Assembly (NCBI GenBank): GCA_945861875.1
Contig: CAMAWC010000029.1
Location: forward strand, 1-41,124
Origin: Bordetella parapertussis
GTDB taxonomy: Bacteria > Pseudomonadota > Gammaproteobacteria > Burkholderiales > SG8-39
Length of the DNA: 41,124 bases
Direction: 5' to 3'
The notes beneath the pieces were generated by a model. That model was not told the DNA's origin. It made no database searches and saw only the letters and a program-made list of their open reading frames with translations. Numbering within the stretch: position 1 is the first letter of the stretch; every line of letters begins with the position of its first letter. Of this stretch, positions 33,219-41,124 are shown piece by piece. The position numbers and the translations under genes were made by a program.

Positions 33219-33328
33219 AGGGATCGCTGGGAAAGGAAAGCCGGCTGGGGACCGGATTTATTGAGTGGGAAAGACGACCGTTATAATAACACTTTGACCA
33301 ACCGGCTTCCCACAGAGAAATTCGCGAA
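33219..33328. promoter_or_regulatory. Divergent smc/queF promoter region
   Basis: This 110-bp region lies between divergent genes. On the plus strand a perfect TATAAT at 33282-33287 is preceded by TTGAGT (33261-33266) with a short 15-nt spacer, a possible queF promoter. The AT-rich centre could also serve smc, but no good minus-strand pair was found. No preQ1-riboswitch-like fold was recognised ahead of queF. Confidence 0.45.
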
Positions 33329-33748
33329 ATGCCAAGCAAACCGAGCCAGACCCTGTCCGCATTCCCCAATCCCAATCCTGCGCGCGACTTCCTGATTCAC
33401 ATGGAAATCCCGGAATTCACCTGCCTCTGCCCGATGACCGGACAACCGGATTTCGCCACACTGGTGCTCGATTACATCGCCGACAAGAAGTGTGTCGAGT
33501 TAAAAAGCCTGAAGCTGTATATCTGGTCGTATCGGGACATCGGCGCTTATCACGAGGCGGTTACCAATCGCATCCTTGACGATGTGGTGAAGGCGCTTTC
33601 CCCGCGCTATGCCAGGCTGCGGGCACAATTCTTTGTGCGCGGCGGGATTTTCACCACCGTGGTTGCGGAACACCGTAAAAAGGGCTGGAAACCGCTTCCG
33701 CGAATCGATCTCGATACCTTCGAAACCGCATCGCCCACCGCGGGTTGA
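33329..33748 (+). CDS. queF: NADPH-dependent 7-cyano-7-deazaguanine reductase QueF
   Basis: QueF reduces preQ0 to preQ1 in queuosine synthesis. The 139-residue protein is the short, single-domain type I form. It has [15 protein letters not shown] with the nucleophilic Cys34 and Asp41, the QueF motif ELKSLKLY, and DIGAYHEAV with the substrate-binding His-Glu pair. The substitution giving CLCP puts a second Cys two residues before the nucleophile. No other queuosine genes are in the window. It is divergent from smc, with a weak ribosome-binding site. Confidence 0.95.
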   Translation: MPSKPSQTLSAFPNPNPARDFLIHMEIPEFTCLCPMTGQPDFATLVLDYIADKKCVELKSLKLYIWSYRDIGAYHEAVTNRILDDVVKALSPRYARLRAQFFVRGGIFTTVVAEHRKKGWKPLPRIDLDTFETASPTAG

Positions 33749-33864
33749 TGCCTGGAAGCCAATCCCGTTCGTCGGGCGCGCCCCTGTCCGGTGCTGCCGC
33801 CCGTTTGAATGCCAAGTAACATAAAGACATTGCGCCCAAAAACAATGCGCCAAAGGAATTTAAC

Positions 33865-35052
33865 GTGAATCCCCTGCTGGACAAGCTCCAGCCCTACCCG
33901 TTTGAAAAGCTCAGGTCGCTGTTTGCCCAGGTATCCGCGCCCAAGGGCTTTTCTGCAATCAGCCTGGGCATTGGCGAGCCCAAGCATGCCACCCCCGAAT
34001 TCATCAGGCGCGCCCTGGCGGACAACCTGGACGGCCTGGCGAGCTACCCGGCGACGGCAGGATTGCCCGCCTTGCGCGAAGCGATCGCCGCCTGGCTGAT
34101 GCAGCGCTACGGCCTCACGGCCATTGACCCGGCCACCCAGGTGCTGCCGGTAAATGGTTCGCGTGAAGCGCTGTTTGCCATTGCCCAGACGGTGGTGGAT
34201 CCCAGCCGTCCGGCCGTGGTGATATGCCCCAACCCGTTCTACCAGATCTATGAAGGCGCAGCCTTGCTGTCCGGGGCCGAGCCCTACTTTGTCAACGCCG
34301 ACCCGGCGCTGGATTTTCGCGTCAACTACGCCGAGGTGCCGGAGGCGGTCTGGAAACGCACGCAACTCGTCTATGCCTGTTCGCCGGGCAACCCCACCGG
34401 CAACGTCATGTCGCTCGATGAGTGGCGCATCCTGTTCGAACTGTCAGACCGCCATGGATTTGTCATCGCATCGGACGAGTGCTACTCCGAGCTGTACTAC
34501 GACGAAGCCAATCCGCCCCTGGGGGCGCTGCAGGCGGCGCAGTTGCTCGGGCGCAGCCGTTTCGAGCGGCTTATTGTTTTCTCAAGCCTGTCCAAGCGAT
34601 CGAACGTGCCGGGCATGCGCTCCGGATTTGTCGCCGGCGATGCGGCACTGATGAAGCAGTTTTTGCTCTATCGCACCTACCAGGGCGGCGCGATGAACCC
34701 CGCGGTGCAGGTGGCCAGCACCGCGGCATGGAAGGATGAGGGGCACGTTCGCGAGAATCGCCGCCTGTATGCCGAGAAATTCAGCGCATTGTTGCCGCTG
34801 CTTTGCGCACTGGGCGCGAAAATGCCCGCCGGCGGTTTTTATCTCTGGCTGCGGACGCCGATCGCCGATGATCGTTTCGCCCGCGAGCTTTACCGCGACT
34901 ATAATGTGACCGTGCTGCCGGGCAGTTACCTGGCGCGGGAGGCCGCCGGCGGCAATCCGGGGAAAGACCGTATTCGCATCGCCCTGGTGGCGCCGCTCGC
35001 CGAATGCCGCGAAGCGGTCGAGCGCCTGAGACAATTCACCCTATCCTTTTGA
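33865..35052 (+). CDS. dapC: Succinyldiaminopimelate aminotransferase
   Basis: DapC moves an amino group from glutamate to N-succinyl-2-amino-6-ketopimelate in the lysine/meso-DAP pathway. The 395-residue fold-type I PLP enzyme has SLGIGEPKHATPEFI, SPGNPTGNVMSLDEW (about 173-187), Asp204 in ASDECYSEL and the PLP Lys244 in SSLSKRSNVPGMRSGF. Adjacent dapD and nearby dapE support this role over other class I aminotransferases. The start is GTG with AAGGAA in front. The 116-bp gap after queF probably contains the promoter, though none was clear. Confidence 0.94.
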   Translation: MNPLLDKLQPYPFEKLRSLFAQVSAPKGFSAISLGIGEPKHATPEFIRRALADNLDGLASYPATAGLPALREAIAAWLMQRYGLTAIDPATQVLPVNGSREALFAIAQTVVDPSRPAVVICPNPFYQIYEGAALLSGAEPYFVNADPALDFRVNYAEVPEAVWKRTQLVYACSPGNPTGNVMSLDEWRILFELSDRHGFVIASDECYSELYYDEANPPLGALQAAQLLGRSRFERLIVFSSLSKRSNVPGMRSGFVAGDAALMKQFLLYRTYQGGAMNPAVQVASTAAWKDEGHVRENRRLYAEKFSALLPLLCALGAKMPAGGFYLWLRTPIADDRFARELYRDYNVTVLPGSYLAREAAGGNPGKDRIRIALVAPLAECREAVERLRQFTLSF

Positions 35053-35058
35053 AAAGCC

Positions 35059-35877
35059 ATGTCCACACAAAACATCATTGAACAAGCCTGGGAAGCGCGC
35101 AACGGAATCAACCCGGCCAATGCCACGGCGCAGTTGCGCGCAGCCGTTGAATCGGTCATTGCCGGACTCGACAAGGGCACCTTGCGGGTCGCCGAAAAAA
35201 CGGGCGGCGCCTGGACGACCCATCAGTGGATCAAGAAAGCCGTGCTGCTTTCCTTTCGCCTGCAGGACAACGATGAAATGGGCGGCGGCGACCTGCGATT
35301 CTGGGACAAGGTGCCGTCCAAATTCGCGTCCTGGTCAAAGAGTGACTTTGCCGCCGCCGGCTTTCGCGTGGTTCCCCCGGCGGTTGCGCGGCGCGGCGCC
35401 TACATTGCAAAAAATGCCGTCCTCATGCCCTCCTACGTGAATATCGGCGCCTATGTCGACGAAGGAACGATGGTCGACACCTGGGCGACCGTGGGCTCAT
35501 GCGCGCAAATCGGCAAGGGTGTCCATTTGTCCGGCGGCGTGGGCATCGGCGGCGTGCTCGAACCGCTGCAAGCCAACCCGACCATCATTGAAGACAACTG
35601 CTTCATCGGCGCGCGCTCCGAGGTGGTCGAGGGCGTGATCGTCGAGGAAAACGCCGTCCTGGGCATGGGCGTCTATCTTGGCCAGAGCACAAAAATCTAC
35701 AATCGCGCAACCGGTGAAGTGAGCTACGGGCGCGTGCCGGCCGGATCGGTGGTGGTGGCGGGCAACCTGCCCTCGGCCGACGGCAAGTACGGCCTGTATT
35801 GCGCCGTCATCGTCAAGCAGGTGGATGCAAAAACCCGCGCCAAGACCGCTATCAACGAATTGTTGCGCGGGGACTGA
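35059..35877 (+). CDS. dapD: Tetrahydrodipicolinate N-succinyltransferase
   Basis: DapD transfers succinyl from succinyl-CoA to tetrahydrodipicolinate, the step before DapC. The 272-residue trimeric enzyme has an N-terminal helical domain (with [16 protein letters not shown]) and a left-handed beta-helix. [35 protein letters not shown] and [20 protein letters not shown] are highly conserved in the family. It follows dapC by 6 nt, so the two are cotranscribed, and the pathway order dapD then dapC is inverted on the DNA. Confidence 0.97.
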   Translation: MSTQNIIEQAWEARNGINPANATAQLRAAVESVIAGLDKGTLRVAEKTGGAWTTHQWIKKAVLLSFRLQDNDEMGGGDLRFWDKVPSKFASWSKSDFAAAGFRVVPPAVARRGAYIAKNAVLMPSYVNIGAYVDEGTMVDTWATVGSCAQIGKGVHLSGGVGIGGVLEPLQANPTIIEDNCFIGARSEVVEGVIVEENAVLGMGVYLGQSTKIYNRATGEVSYGRVPAGSVVVAGNLPSADGKYGLYCAVIVKQVDAKTRAKTAINELLRGD

Positions 35878-35885
35878 GCGTTTTT

Positions 35886-35907
35886 CAGGCCGACGCCATG
35901 CGGCCTG
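35886..35907 (+). other. Short inverted repeat upstream of pilU
   Basis: CAGGCCG (35886-35892) and CGGCCTG (35901-35907) form a perfect 7-bp stem with an 8-nt loop in the 86-bp gap between dapD and pilU. No T run follows on either strand, so it is not a standard intrinsic terminator. It could be a processing site or a weak pause. Confidence 0.35.
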
Positions 35908-35963
35908 CGCAGACGGGTGCTTAGCCGTACCATCGATTCAAGCTTAGATCGGGAGGGATCACC

Positions 35964-37163
35964 ATGTCCATGATGAAACGGCTTTTCCAGTTGATGGCCG
36001 ACAAAAAGGCCTCGGATATCTTCATGTCGGTCAGTTCGCCGATCAATATCAAGATCAACGGCACGGCCATCGCGGTGAACCAGCAGGTGATGGATGCCAA
36101 GACCATCAAGGAATTGCTCTACGAGGTGCTCACCGAAAAACAGATAAAGGAGTACGAGGACACCCTCGAACTCAACACCGCCTTTGCCATCGACGGCGTG
36201 GGTAATTTCCGCATCAGTGCGTTCCGCCAAAAGGGCACCCCGGCGGTGGTGGTTCGCTACATCCCCGGTTCGATACCGGCTTTCGACACGCTGGGACTGC
36301 CCGCGGTGCTCAAGGAAGTCATCATGGAGAAGCGCGGGCTGATCCTGATGGTCGGTGCGACCGGCTCGGGAAAATCCACGTCGCTGTCGGCGATGCTCGA
36401 TTACCGCAACGAGCAGAAACCCGGGCACATCCTGACCCTTGAAGACCCGGTCGAGTTCATCTTCCAGAACAAGAAATCCATCGTCAACCAGCGTGAGGTC
36501 GGCACCGACACCCTTGATTTCAAGATCGCCTTGAAAAATGCATTGCGGCAGGCGCCCGATTGCATCCTGATCGGTGAAATTCGTGACAAGGACACCATGG
36601 CGGCGGCGATTGCTTACGCGCAATCAGGCCACCTGTGCCTTGCCACCTTGCACGCCAACAACGCCTATCACTCGATGAACCGGATCATCAGCTTTTATCC
36701 CCTGGAGAACAGGCCGGCACTGCTGCAGGACCTCGCGGCGACGCTAAGGAGCGTCATCTCCCAGCGCCTGGTCAAGACCGTCAAGGGCGGCCGTGCCGCG
36801 GCGGTGGAGGTGATGCTCAACAGCCGCCACCTTGCCGAACTGATCGACAAGGGCGAAATCAATGAAATGAAGGATGCGATGGAGAAGAGCATGTCGCCAG
36901 GGTCGCAGACTTTCGAGCAGGCGCTGTTCAACCTGCTGCGCGATGGCGTCATCAGCCAGGACGAGGCCCTCGCCAACGCCGATTCGGCGACCAACCTGCT
37001 CTGGCTCATCAACAACACCGAGGCCGGCGCCGCGCTCGCCGCAGGCAAGGACAAGGACAGCACGTCAACGCCTTCGGACAAGCTCGCGTCGACGCAACCG
37101 GTGGCGACCACGTCGTTCAGCGATTTCAAGCTCGACACCGGCGACAGTGAAAAAGCGGCCTGA
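35964..37163 (+). CDS. pilU: Type IV pilus retraction ATPase PilU
   Basis: PilU is a hexameric cytoplasmic ATPase that helps PilT retract type IV pili. The 399-residue protein has the N-terminal PAS-like domain and Walker A GATGSGKST (131-139). It also has LTLEDPVEFIFQNKKSIVNQ, Walker B ILIGEIRDKDTM and the His box ATLHANNAYHSMNRIISFYP. The last pieces separate PilU from PilT, which has GEMRD and TLHTSSA. The tail after about residue 345 is Ala/Ser/Thr-rich. GGAGGG precedes the ATG. No pilT is adjacent; pilU is embedded among dap genes. Confidence 0.95.
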   Translation: MSMMKRLFQLMADKKASDIFMSVSSPINIKINGTAIAVNQQVMDAKTIKELLYEVLTEKQIKEYEDTLELNTAFAIDGVGNFRISAFRQKGTPAVVVRYIPGSIPAFDTLGLPAVLKEVIMEKRGLILMVGATGSGKSTSLSAMLDYRNEQKPGHILTLEDPVEFIFQNKKSIVNQREVGTDTLDFKIALKNALRQAPDCILIGEIRDKDTMAAAIAYAQSGHLCLATLHANNAYHSMNRIISFYPLENRPALLQDLAATLRSVISQRLVKTVKGGRAAAVEVMLNSRHLAELIDKGEINEMKDAMEKSMSPGSQTFEQALFNLLRDGVISQDEALANADSATNLLWLINNTEAGAALAAGKDKDSTSTPSDKLASTQPVATTSFSDFKLDTGDSEKAA

Positions 37164-37167
37164 CAGC

Positions 37168-37519
37168 GTGATAACGGTTTTCGGCATTCGCAATTGCGAC
37201 AAAATCAAGCGCACCCTGGCGTGGTTTGAGCAGCACAAGGTCGCGGTGCGGTTTCACGATTATCGCAAGGACGGAATCGATGAGGCGACCCTGCGCGCCT
37301 GGTTCAAGGCGCTAGACTGGAACAGCCTCGTCAATCGCGCCGGCACGACCTGGCGCGGCCTGCCCGAGGACACCCGGGCCGGCATCAGTTCGGCCGCGGC
37401 CGCGCAGCGGCTGATGGCAAGCCACCCTGCCCTGATAAAACGTCCGGTGATTGTCAGCACGAACGCAATCGACGTGGGCTATGACGAAGCCCGGTTTGCG
37501 CGTATCGCGGCGGAGGAAC

Positions 37520-37527
<8 letters not shown>
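37168..37527 (+). CDS. yffB: ArsC/Spx-like protein of the YffB type
   Basis: This 119-residue thioredoxin-fold protein of the ArsC/Spx superfamily starts at GTG, 4 nt after pilU. It has VFGIRNCDKIKRTLAWFE with a single active-site-like Cys10 (no CXXC pair), then FHDYRKDGID, RAGTTWRGLPE and LIKRPVIV. These match E. coli YffB, which also lies just before dapE. YffB has been suggested to act as a glutathione-dependent thiol reductase; its true substrate is unknown, and arsenate reduction should not be assumed. The frame extends far upstream inside pilU, but the family N-terminus fixes the GTG. Confidence 0.9.
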
Positions 37528-38823
<1,296 letters not shown>

Positions 38824-38831
38824 AACCAGCC

Positions 38832-39713
38832 TTGCCCAACAAACCGCAAAGCCTGCGCGCCTTGCTGCGCGAGACGATTTCGCAGTTCCGCAAATCGGGC
38901 CTGCATTACGGCCACGGAACGCACAACGCCACCGAGGAGGCCACCTGGCTTGTCGCGCATGTGCTGGGGCTGCCCTGGAGCCGCTTGCCCGGCGAACTTG
39001 ACCGCGCGCCAAGTGCCGGCGAGCACCAGCGCATAACACGCCTCGCCGCGCGCCGGCTGGCCGAGCGCGTCCCTGTCGCCTACCTGATCCATGAGGCCTG
39101 GCTTGGCGAACACCGCTTCTATGTCGACCAACGGGTCATCGTGCCGCGATCCTTTATCGCCGAACTGCTGCACGAAGAACTTGCGCCCTGGGTGCCCGAT
39201 CCGCGGCGCATCGCCAGCGTGCTCGATATGTGCACCGGCTCCGGTTGCCTGGCCATCCTCGCAGCGCTGACCTTTACGGAAGCACAGGTGGATGCGGTGG
39301 ACATTTCCGCGACGGCGCTGGCGGTGGCGCGGCGCAACCTCAAGGACTACCGCTTGCAAAAGCGCGTCAGCTTGCTCAAGTCGGATTTGTTCGCCCATCC
39401 GGAACTAGTCAAGTACGACCTGATCATCGCCAATCCACCCTATGTCAATGCGGCCAGCATGCGGCGGCTGCCACAGGAATACCGGCACGAACCGGCGCTT
39501 GCGCTCGCCTCCGGCGCAGACGGGCTGGACGCCGTGCGCGGCATCCTCGGACAAGCGCGGCGGCATTTGAACGCCCGCGGGCTGTTGGTCGTGGAAATCG
39601 GCCATAACCGCGCCGCAGTGGAAAAGGCGTTTCCCCGCCTGCCCTTCACCTGGCTGGAAGTGAGTGCCGGTGAAGATTTTGTATTCCTGCTGGAGCGCGC
39701 ACAATTGCCCTAG
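38832..39713 (+). CDS. prmB: Ribosomal protein L3 glutamine methyltransferase PrmB
   Basis: PrmB methylates a glutamine in ribosomal protein L3. The 293-residue protein has the N-terminal helical domain with FRKSGLHYGHGTHNATEEA. It then has VPVAYLIHEAWLGEHRFYVD, the SAM motif LDMCTGSGCLAI (about 131-142) and the glutamine-binding NPPY (201-204). YVNAASMRRLPQEYRHEP is typical of PrmB rather than PrmC/HemK. The start is TTG without a Shine-Dalgarno, 8 nt after dapE, so it is somewhat uncertain. The TAG stop (39711-39713) lies inside the CTAG that borders the MITE-like element. Confidence 0.93.
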   Translation: MPNKPQSLRALLRETISQFRKSGLHYGHGTHNATEEATWLVAHVLGLPWSRLPGELDRAPSAGEHQRITRLAARRLAERVPVAYLIHEAWLGEHRFYVDQRVIVPRSFIAELLHEELAPWVPDPRRIASVLDMCTGSGCLAILAALTFTEAQVDAVDISATALAVARRNLKDYRLQKRVSLLKSDLFAHPELVKYDLIIANPPYVNAASMRRLPQEYRHEPALALASGADGLDAVRGILGQARRHLNARGLLVVEIGHNRAAVEKAFPRLPFTWLEVSAGEDFVFLLERAQLP

Positions 39714-39848
39714 GGAAGCTCTGATTAAGTCCATAAATCGTCATTCCCGCGAAAGCGGGAATCCATGTTGACTCAATGAATCCACGCTTTAGGTCAAGGT
39801 GGATTCCCGCTTTCGCGGGAATGACGGACTTAATCAGAGCTTCCCTAG
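39710..39848. mobile_element. MITE-like element with CTAG flanks and two inverted 27-bp repeats
   Basis: GGAAGCTCTGATTAAGTC (39714-39731) and its exact complement (39827-39844) are 18-bp terminal inverted repeats. CTAG lies at both outer ends (39710-39713, 39845-39848), consistent with the YTAR target duplications of the IS5 group, though CTAG is its own complement. Inside, two perfect inverted 27-bp copies (39739-39765 and 39800-39826) each hold the palindrome ATTCCCGCGAAAGCGGGAAT. The left arm has an extra CATAAAT (39732-39738). The centre (34 bp) has no coding content. It is non-autonomous by size. The IS5 link is inference. Confidence 0.8.
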
Positions 39849-39851
39849 AAA

Positions 39852-39889
39852 GAAAAAGGGGCCAGGCTCAGAAAAAGGGGCCAGGCTCA
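39852..39889 (+). repeat. Tandem pair of 19-bp repeats
   Basis: GAAAAAGGGGCCAGGCTCA occurs twice in a row without mismatch (39852-39870 and 39871-39889). The second copy is the left arm of the hairpin that follows. The same core appears at 40508 and, inverted, at 39904 and 40751. Confidence 0.9.
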
Positions 39890-39930
39890 ATTTCAGGCTA
39901 CGGAAAATTGAGCCTGGCCCCTTTTTTCAG
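39871..39930 (+). repeat. REP-like hairpin (solo element)
   Basis: The left arm AAAAAGGGGCCAGGCTCAAT continues to 39893, and its near-perfect complement occupies 39904-39927, with a loop of about 10 nt. The arms equal those bordering the RAYT relic at 40508-40776. Similarity extends into the inner flank: GGCTACGGAAAATTGAGCC here against GGCCACGGGAAATTGAGCC there. The hairpin ends in CCCCTTTTTT, so on the plus strand it may also act as a terminator. It lies directly against the 5' edge of the toxin remnant. Confidence 0.85.
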
Positions 39931-40169
39931 AGCTGGTTTGTGGGTCACCGGAAATCGGTGAACTCAAGGTGGGTGATCTGGCGGGGATACGGGTTTACAA
40001 GTTCCGCTTCAACCGCCAGGAATATCTCGTGGCGTATCGGCCTCCGGGCAAGGATTTGCCTCTTGAGTTTTTGATCATCGATTTCTATCAGGTGGGGTCA
40101 CACGAGAACTTTTACGAAGCGCTGAAGCATTACTTGCGTCAGGAGCGCAGCAAAGGAGAACCAAAATGA
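39930..40169 (+). pseudogene. RelE/ParE-type toxin, 5'-truncated remnant
   Basis: About 79 codons remain of a toxin of the RelE/ParE superfamily. The segment IGELKVGDLAGIRVYKFRFN, then YLVAYRPPGKDLPLEFLIID, then VGSHENFYEALKHYLRQ matches the C-terminal beta-sheet and helix of these ribonuclease-type toxins. Going upstream the frame enters the REP hairpin and meets a stop at 39909-39911, so about 30 N-terminal residues are missing. The first possible start inside is GTG 39969, with no clear ribosome-binding site. Its stop overlaps the next gene as ATGA. Activity is unlikely but a short product is not excluded. Confidence 0.72.
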
Positions 40170-40489
40170 GCCACACCATTAACAAATCCCTCACAGCAGA
40201 AGACCTGTTTTCTGAAATGAAACGCATGCCCGAGGAGGAGCGCACCCGGTTTTTTTCACTGCTGACCGGCAATGCTTTTCGTGACGATGACTTCAGCCGC
40301 GAACAGGTGTTCGGCCATCTGCAGCAGCAGCCATTTTCCGCATGGGAGGCAGCAGAGTACCTTGAGGTCTCCGTACCCACCCTGCGTCGCTACGTTCAAT
40401 CCGGCAAACTGGAGCCGAGTCACGTTGTAGGCCGCAACCAGATGTTCTCTGCCCAGACGTTGCGGGCATTAAAACGCACCAGGAGCTGA
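40166..40489 (+). CDS. Helix-turn-helix protein, probable antitoxin
   Basis: This 107-residue protein has an acidic, helical N-terminal part (LTAEDLFSEMKRMPEEERTR) and an excisionase/MerR-like helix-turn-helix at about residues 55-105. The latter includes FSAWEAAEYLEVSVPTLRRY and SGKLEPSHVVGRNQMFSAQ. AAGGAG sits 8-9 nt before the ATG. The gene overlaps the stop of the toxin remnant (ATGA), the layout of toxin-first toxin-antitoxin pairs whose antitoxin binds DNA. It looks complete although its partner is broken, so it may now be an orphan regulator. The antitoxin role is inferred from context. Confidence 0.78.
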   Translation: MSHTINKSLTAEDLFSEMKRMPEEERTRFFSLLTGNAFRDDDFSREQVFGHLQQQPFSAWEAAEYLEVSVPTLRRYVQSGKLEPSHVVGRNQMFSAQTLRALKRTRS

Positions 40490-40507
40490 GTAGAGATTGT
40501 GGAAGGT

Positions 40508-40776
40508 GAAAAGGGGCCAGGCTCAATTTCAGACTCGTTGCACACCCTGTAGTCCGCCGACACCCATCTGCGAACTGCACGCCTACGTGCTCATGACCCT
40601 TCATGTGCACCTGCCGGCTGCCATTGACCACATCAGGCTCGCCCTGAACCAGGGGCAACCGACTGGAGATTCGCAGTTTCACGCAGCGATCGAGGCAACG
40701 CTGGGCCGGCGTTGTGAGGCCAGGCCGCGAGGGCGACCGAGGGCCACGGGAAATTGAGCCTGGCCCCTTTTTTCAC
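40508..40776 (+). mobile_element. Internally deleted RAYT element bounded by REP-type inverted arms
   Basis: The left arm GAAAAGGGGCCAGGCTCAAT (40508-40527) runs on through TTCAG to 40532; the right arm is its complement (40751-40773). Between them are 218 bp holding a transposase relic. The whole is the size of a non-autonomous element. The arms are the same as those of the solo hairpin at 39871-39930, in the same orientation. Together with 40777-40801, which shows nothing, this fills the 312-bp gap between the helix-turn-helix gene and the PemK-like gene. Confidence 0.8.
40569..40757 (+). pseudogene. REP-associated tyrosine transposase (RAYT) with central deletion
   Basis: The reading CELHAYVLMTLHVHL resembles the IS200/RAYT (Y1_Tnp, TnpA_REP) segment in which HVH is the metal-binding HUH motif (His codons 40602-40610); the usual Asn before it is Leu here. 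It then jumps to IRLALNQGQPTGDSQF, IEATLGRRCEARPRGRP, which is typical of the RAYT C-terminus. The stretch in between, with the catalytic Tyr, is absent: full RAYTs have about 150-230 residues and only about 62 codons remain. The start is also lost. The TGA stop lies inside the right inverted arm. Confidence 0.75.
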
Positions 40777-40801
40777 TTTTTTCAAACAGATCGGCGTGTA
40801 T

Positions 40802-41124
40802 TCAGCCAACCTGAATGATCTGGTTGAGACGTTCGCAGACCTGCACAAACAAAGTCCCAGCTAAAGTACCCAGAGGGTGTGTCTTGGCTTTGCGCAAGCG
40901 CCTGTCGAAAGACTTCGGTTGGTGACAAAGCACGTAGCTCGTTTGCCCAGTCTTGCGTCCTGACGCCTTGCCCAGAGGCACCGCAAAGGGATTGTCCGAA
41001 TTGTATTCCGCAGTCGTCATGGGCAAGCCAATAACCAGCGACGTCCTCTCATTGAAGATGCGCGGCGAGAGAACCAAAAACGGGTGCACATCGCGCATTT
41101 CGCGCCCGATCTGCGGATTGCAAT
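40802..41124 (-). CDS. PemK/MazF family toxin, N-terminus beyond window
   Basis: The frame runs without stop from the right edge to TGA at 40802-40804, giving 107 residues. The sequence CNPQIGREMRDVHPFLVLSP, then LVIGLPMTTAEYNSDNPFAV, then SYVLCHQPKSFDRRLRKAK and VCERLNQIIQV is typical of MazF/PemK endoribonuclease toxins with an SH3-like barrel. An ATG at 41098 exists, but the family continues upstream of it (NPQ-GRE before RPxLVLSP), so the true start lies outside, as would the antitoxin gene. The catalytic-region residues visible look intact. Confidence 0.85.
   Translation of the reverse strand, partial: CNPQIGREMRDVHPFLVLSPRIFNERTSLVIGLPMTTAEYNSDNPFAVPLGKASGRKTGQTSYVLCHQPKSFDRRLRKAKTHPLGTLAGTLFVQVCERLNQIIQVG

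Noticed and set aside
33219-33328. PreQ1 riboswitch upstream of queF
   Set aside because: No short hairpin with the A-rich tail and pseudoknot partner typical of preQ1 classes was found, and the 110 bp are mostly taken up by the divergent promoter region.
30807-33395. Open frame of 862 codons on the plus strand, antisense to smc
   Set aside because: It mirrors the codon phase of smc in GC-rich DNA, has no recognisable domain, no ribosome-binding site and unlikely composition. smc on the other strand is certain.
39714-40776. CRISPR array
   Set aside because: The repeats are inverted or directly abutting, differ in spacing and have no regular spacers; they fit MITE and REP/RAYT elements instead.

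Overview
The window looks like a chromosomal segment of a Gram-negative betaproteobacterium. This is inferred from gene order and protein family variants: rpsB-tsf-pyrH-frr-uppS-cdsA-dxr-rseP-bamA-skp-lpxD-fabZ-lpxA-lpxB-rnhB, smc-zipA-ligA, ratA/rnfH opposite smpB, and ppsA opposite ppsR. About 95% is conserved housekeeping DNA. The accessory part is the last ~1.4 kb.

Layout. (1) 1-1602: the end of a DUF4124-type protein, then rnfH-ratA (minus) diverging from smpB (plus). (2) 1638-4955: phosphoenolpyruvate synthase ppsA (minus), divergent from its regulator ppsR (plus). (3) 5002-20002, all minus strand: one very tightly packed translation and envelope cluster. It is read from rpsB through tsf, pyrH, frr, uppS, cdsA, dxr, rseP, bamA, skp, lpxD, fabZ, lpxA, lpxB and rnhB to a TrmH/SpoU RNA methyltransferase. 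Many junctions overlap by 1-4 nt. The rpsB leader contains a consensus-like promoter and a structured RNA that reaches the ribosome-binding site, and a terminator-like hairpin separates rpsB from tsf. (4) 20340-23744: map and glnD (plus). (5) 23788-33218, minus strand: smc-zipA-ligA-galU-hpt-MTA/MTI phosphorylase-def, ending in a hairpin. (6) 33329-39713, plus strand: queF, then dapC-dapD, pilU, a yffB-like gene, a small coupled ORF, dapE and prmB. The second acyl half of lysine/meso-diaminopimelate synthesis is therefore grouped, with a pilus retraction ATPase lodged inside it.

(7) 39710-41124 is a repeat-rich island. A 131-bp MITE-like element flanked by CTAG sits directly on the prmB stop codon. 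It carries two inverted copies of a 27-bp repeat whose core matches the ATTCCC-N8-GGGAAT pattern. Next come two tandem 19-bp repeats and a REP-like hairpin. The hairpin replaces the 5' end of a RelE/ParE-type toxin gene, whose remainder still overlaps an intact helix-turn-helix partner gene. A second, 0.27-kb element is bounded by the same inverted arms and holds an internally deleted REP-associated tyrosine transposase (RAYT). A PemK/MazF-type toxin gene runs off the right edge on the minus strand.

The most noteworthy signals are the apparent decay series of RAYT/REP elements inside a toxin-antitoxin neighbourhood, the putative rpsB leader regulator, the 57-codon ORF that may drive dapE translation by coupling, and an unusually AT-rich patch inside smc. 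I found no tRNA, rRNA, CRISPR array, prophage or clearly novel multigene defence system. All assignments come from reading the sequence; no database search was run.
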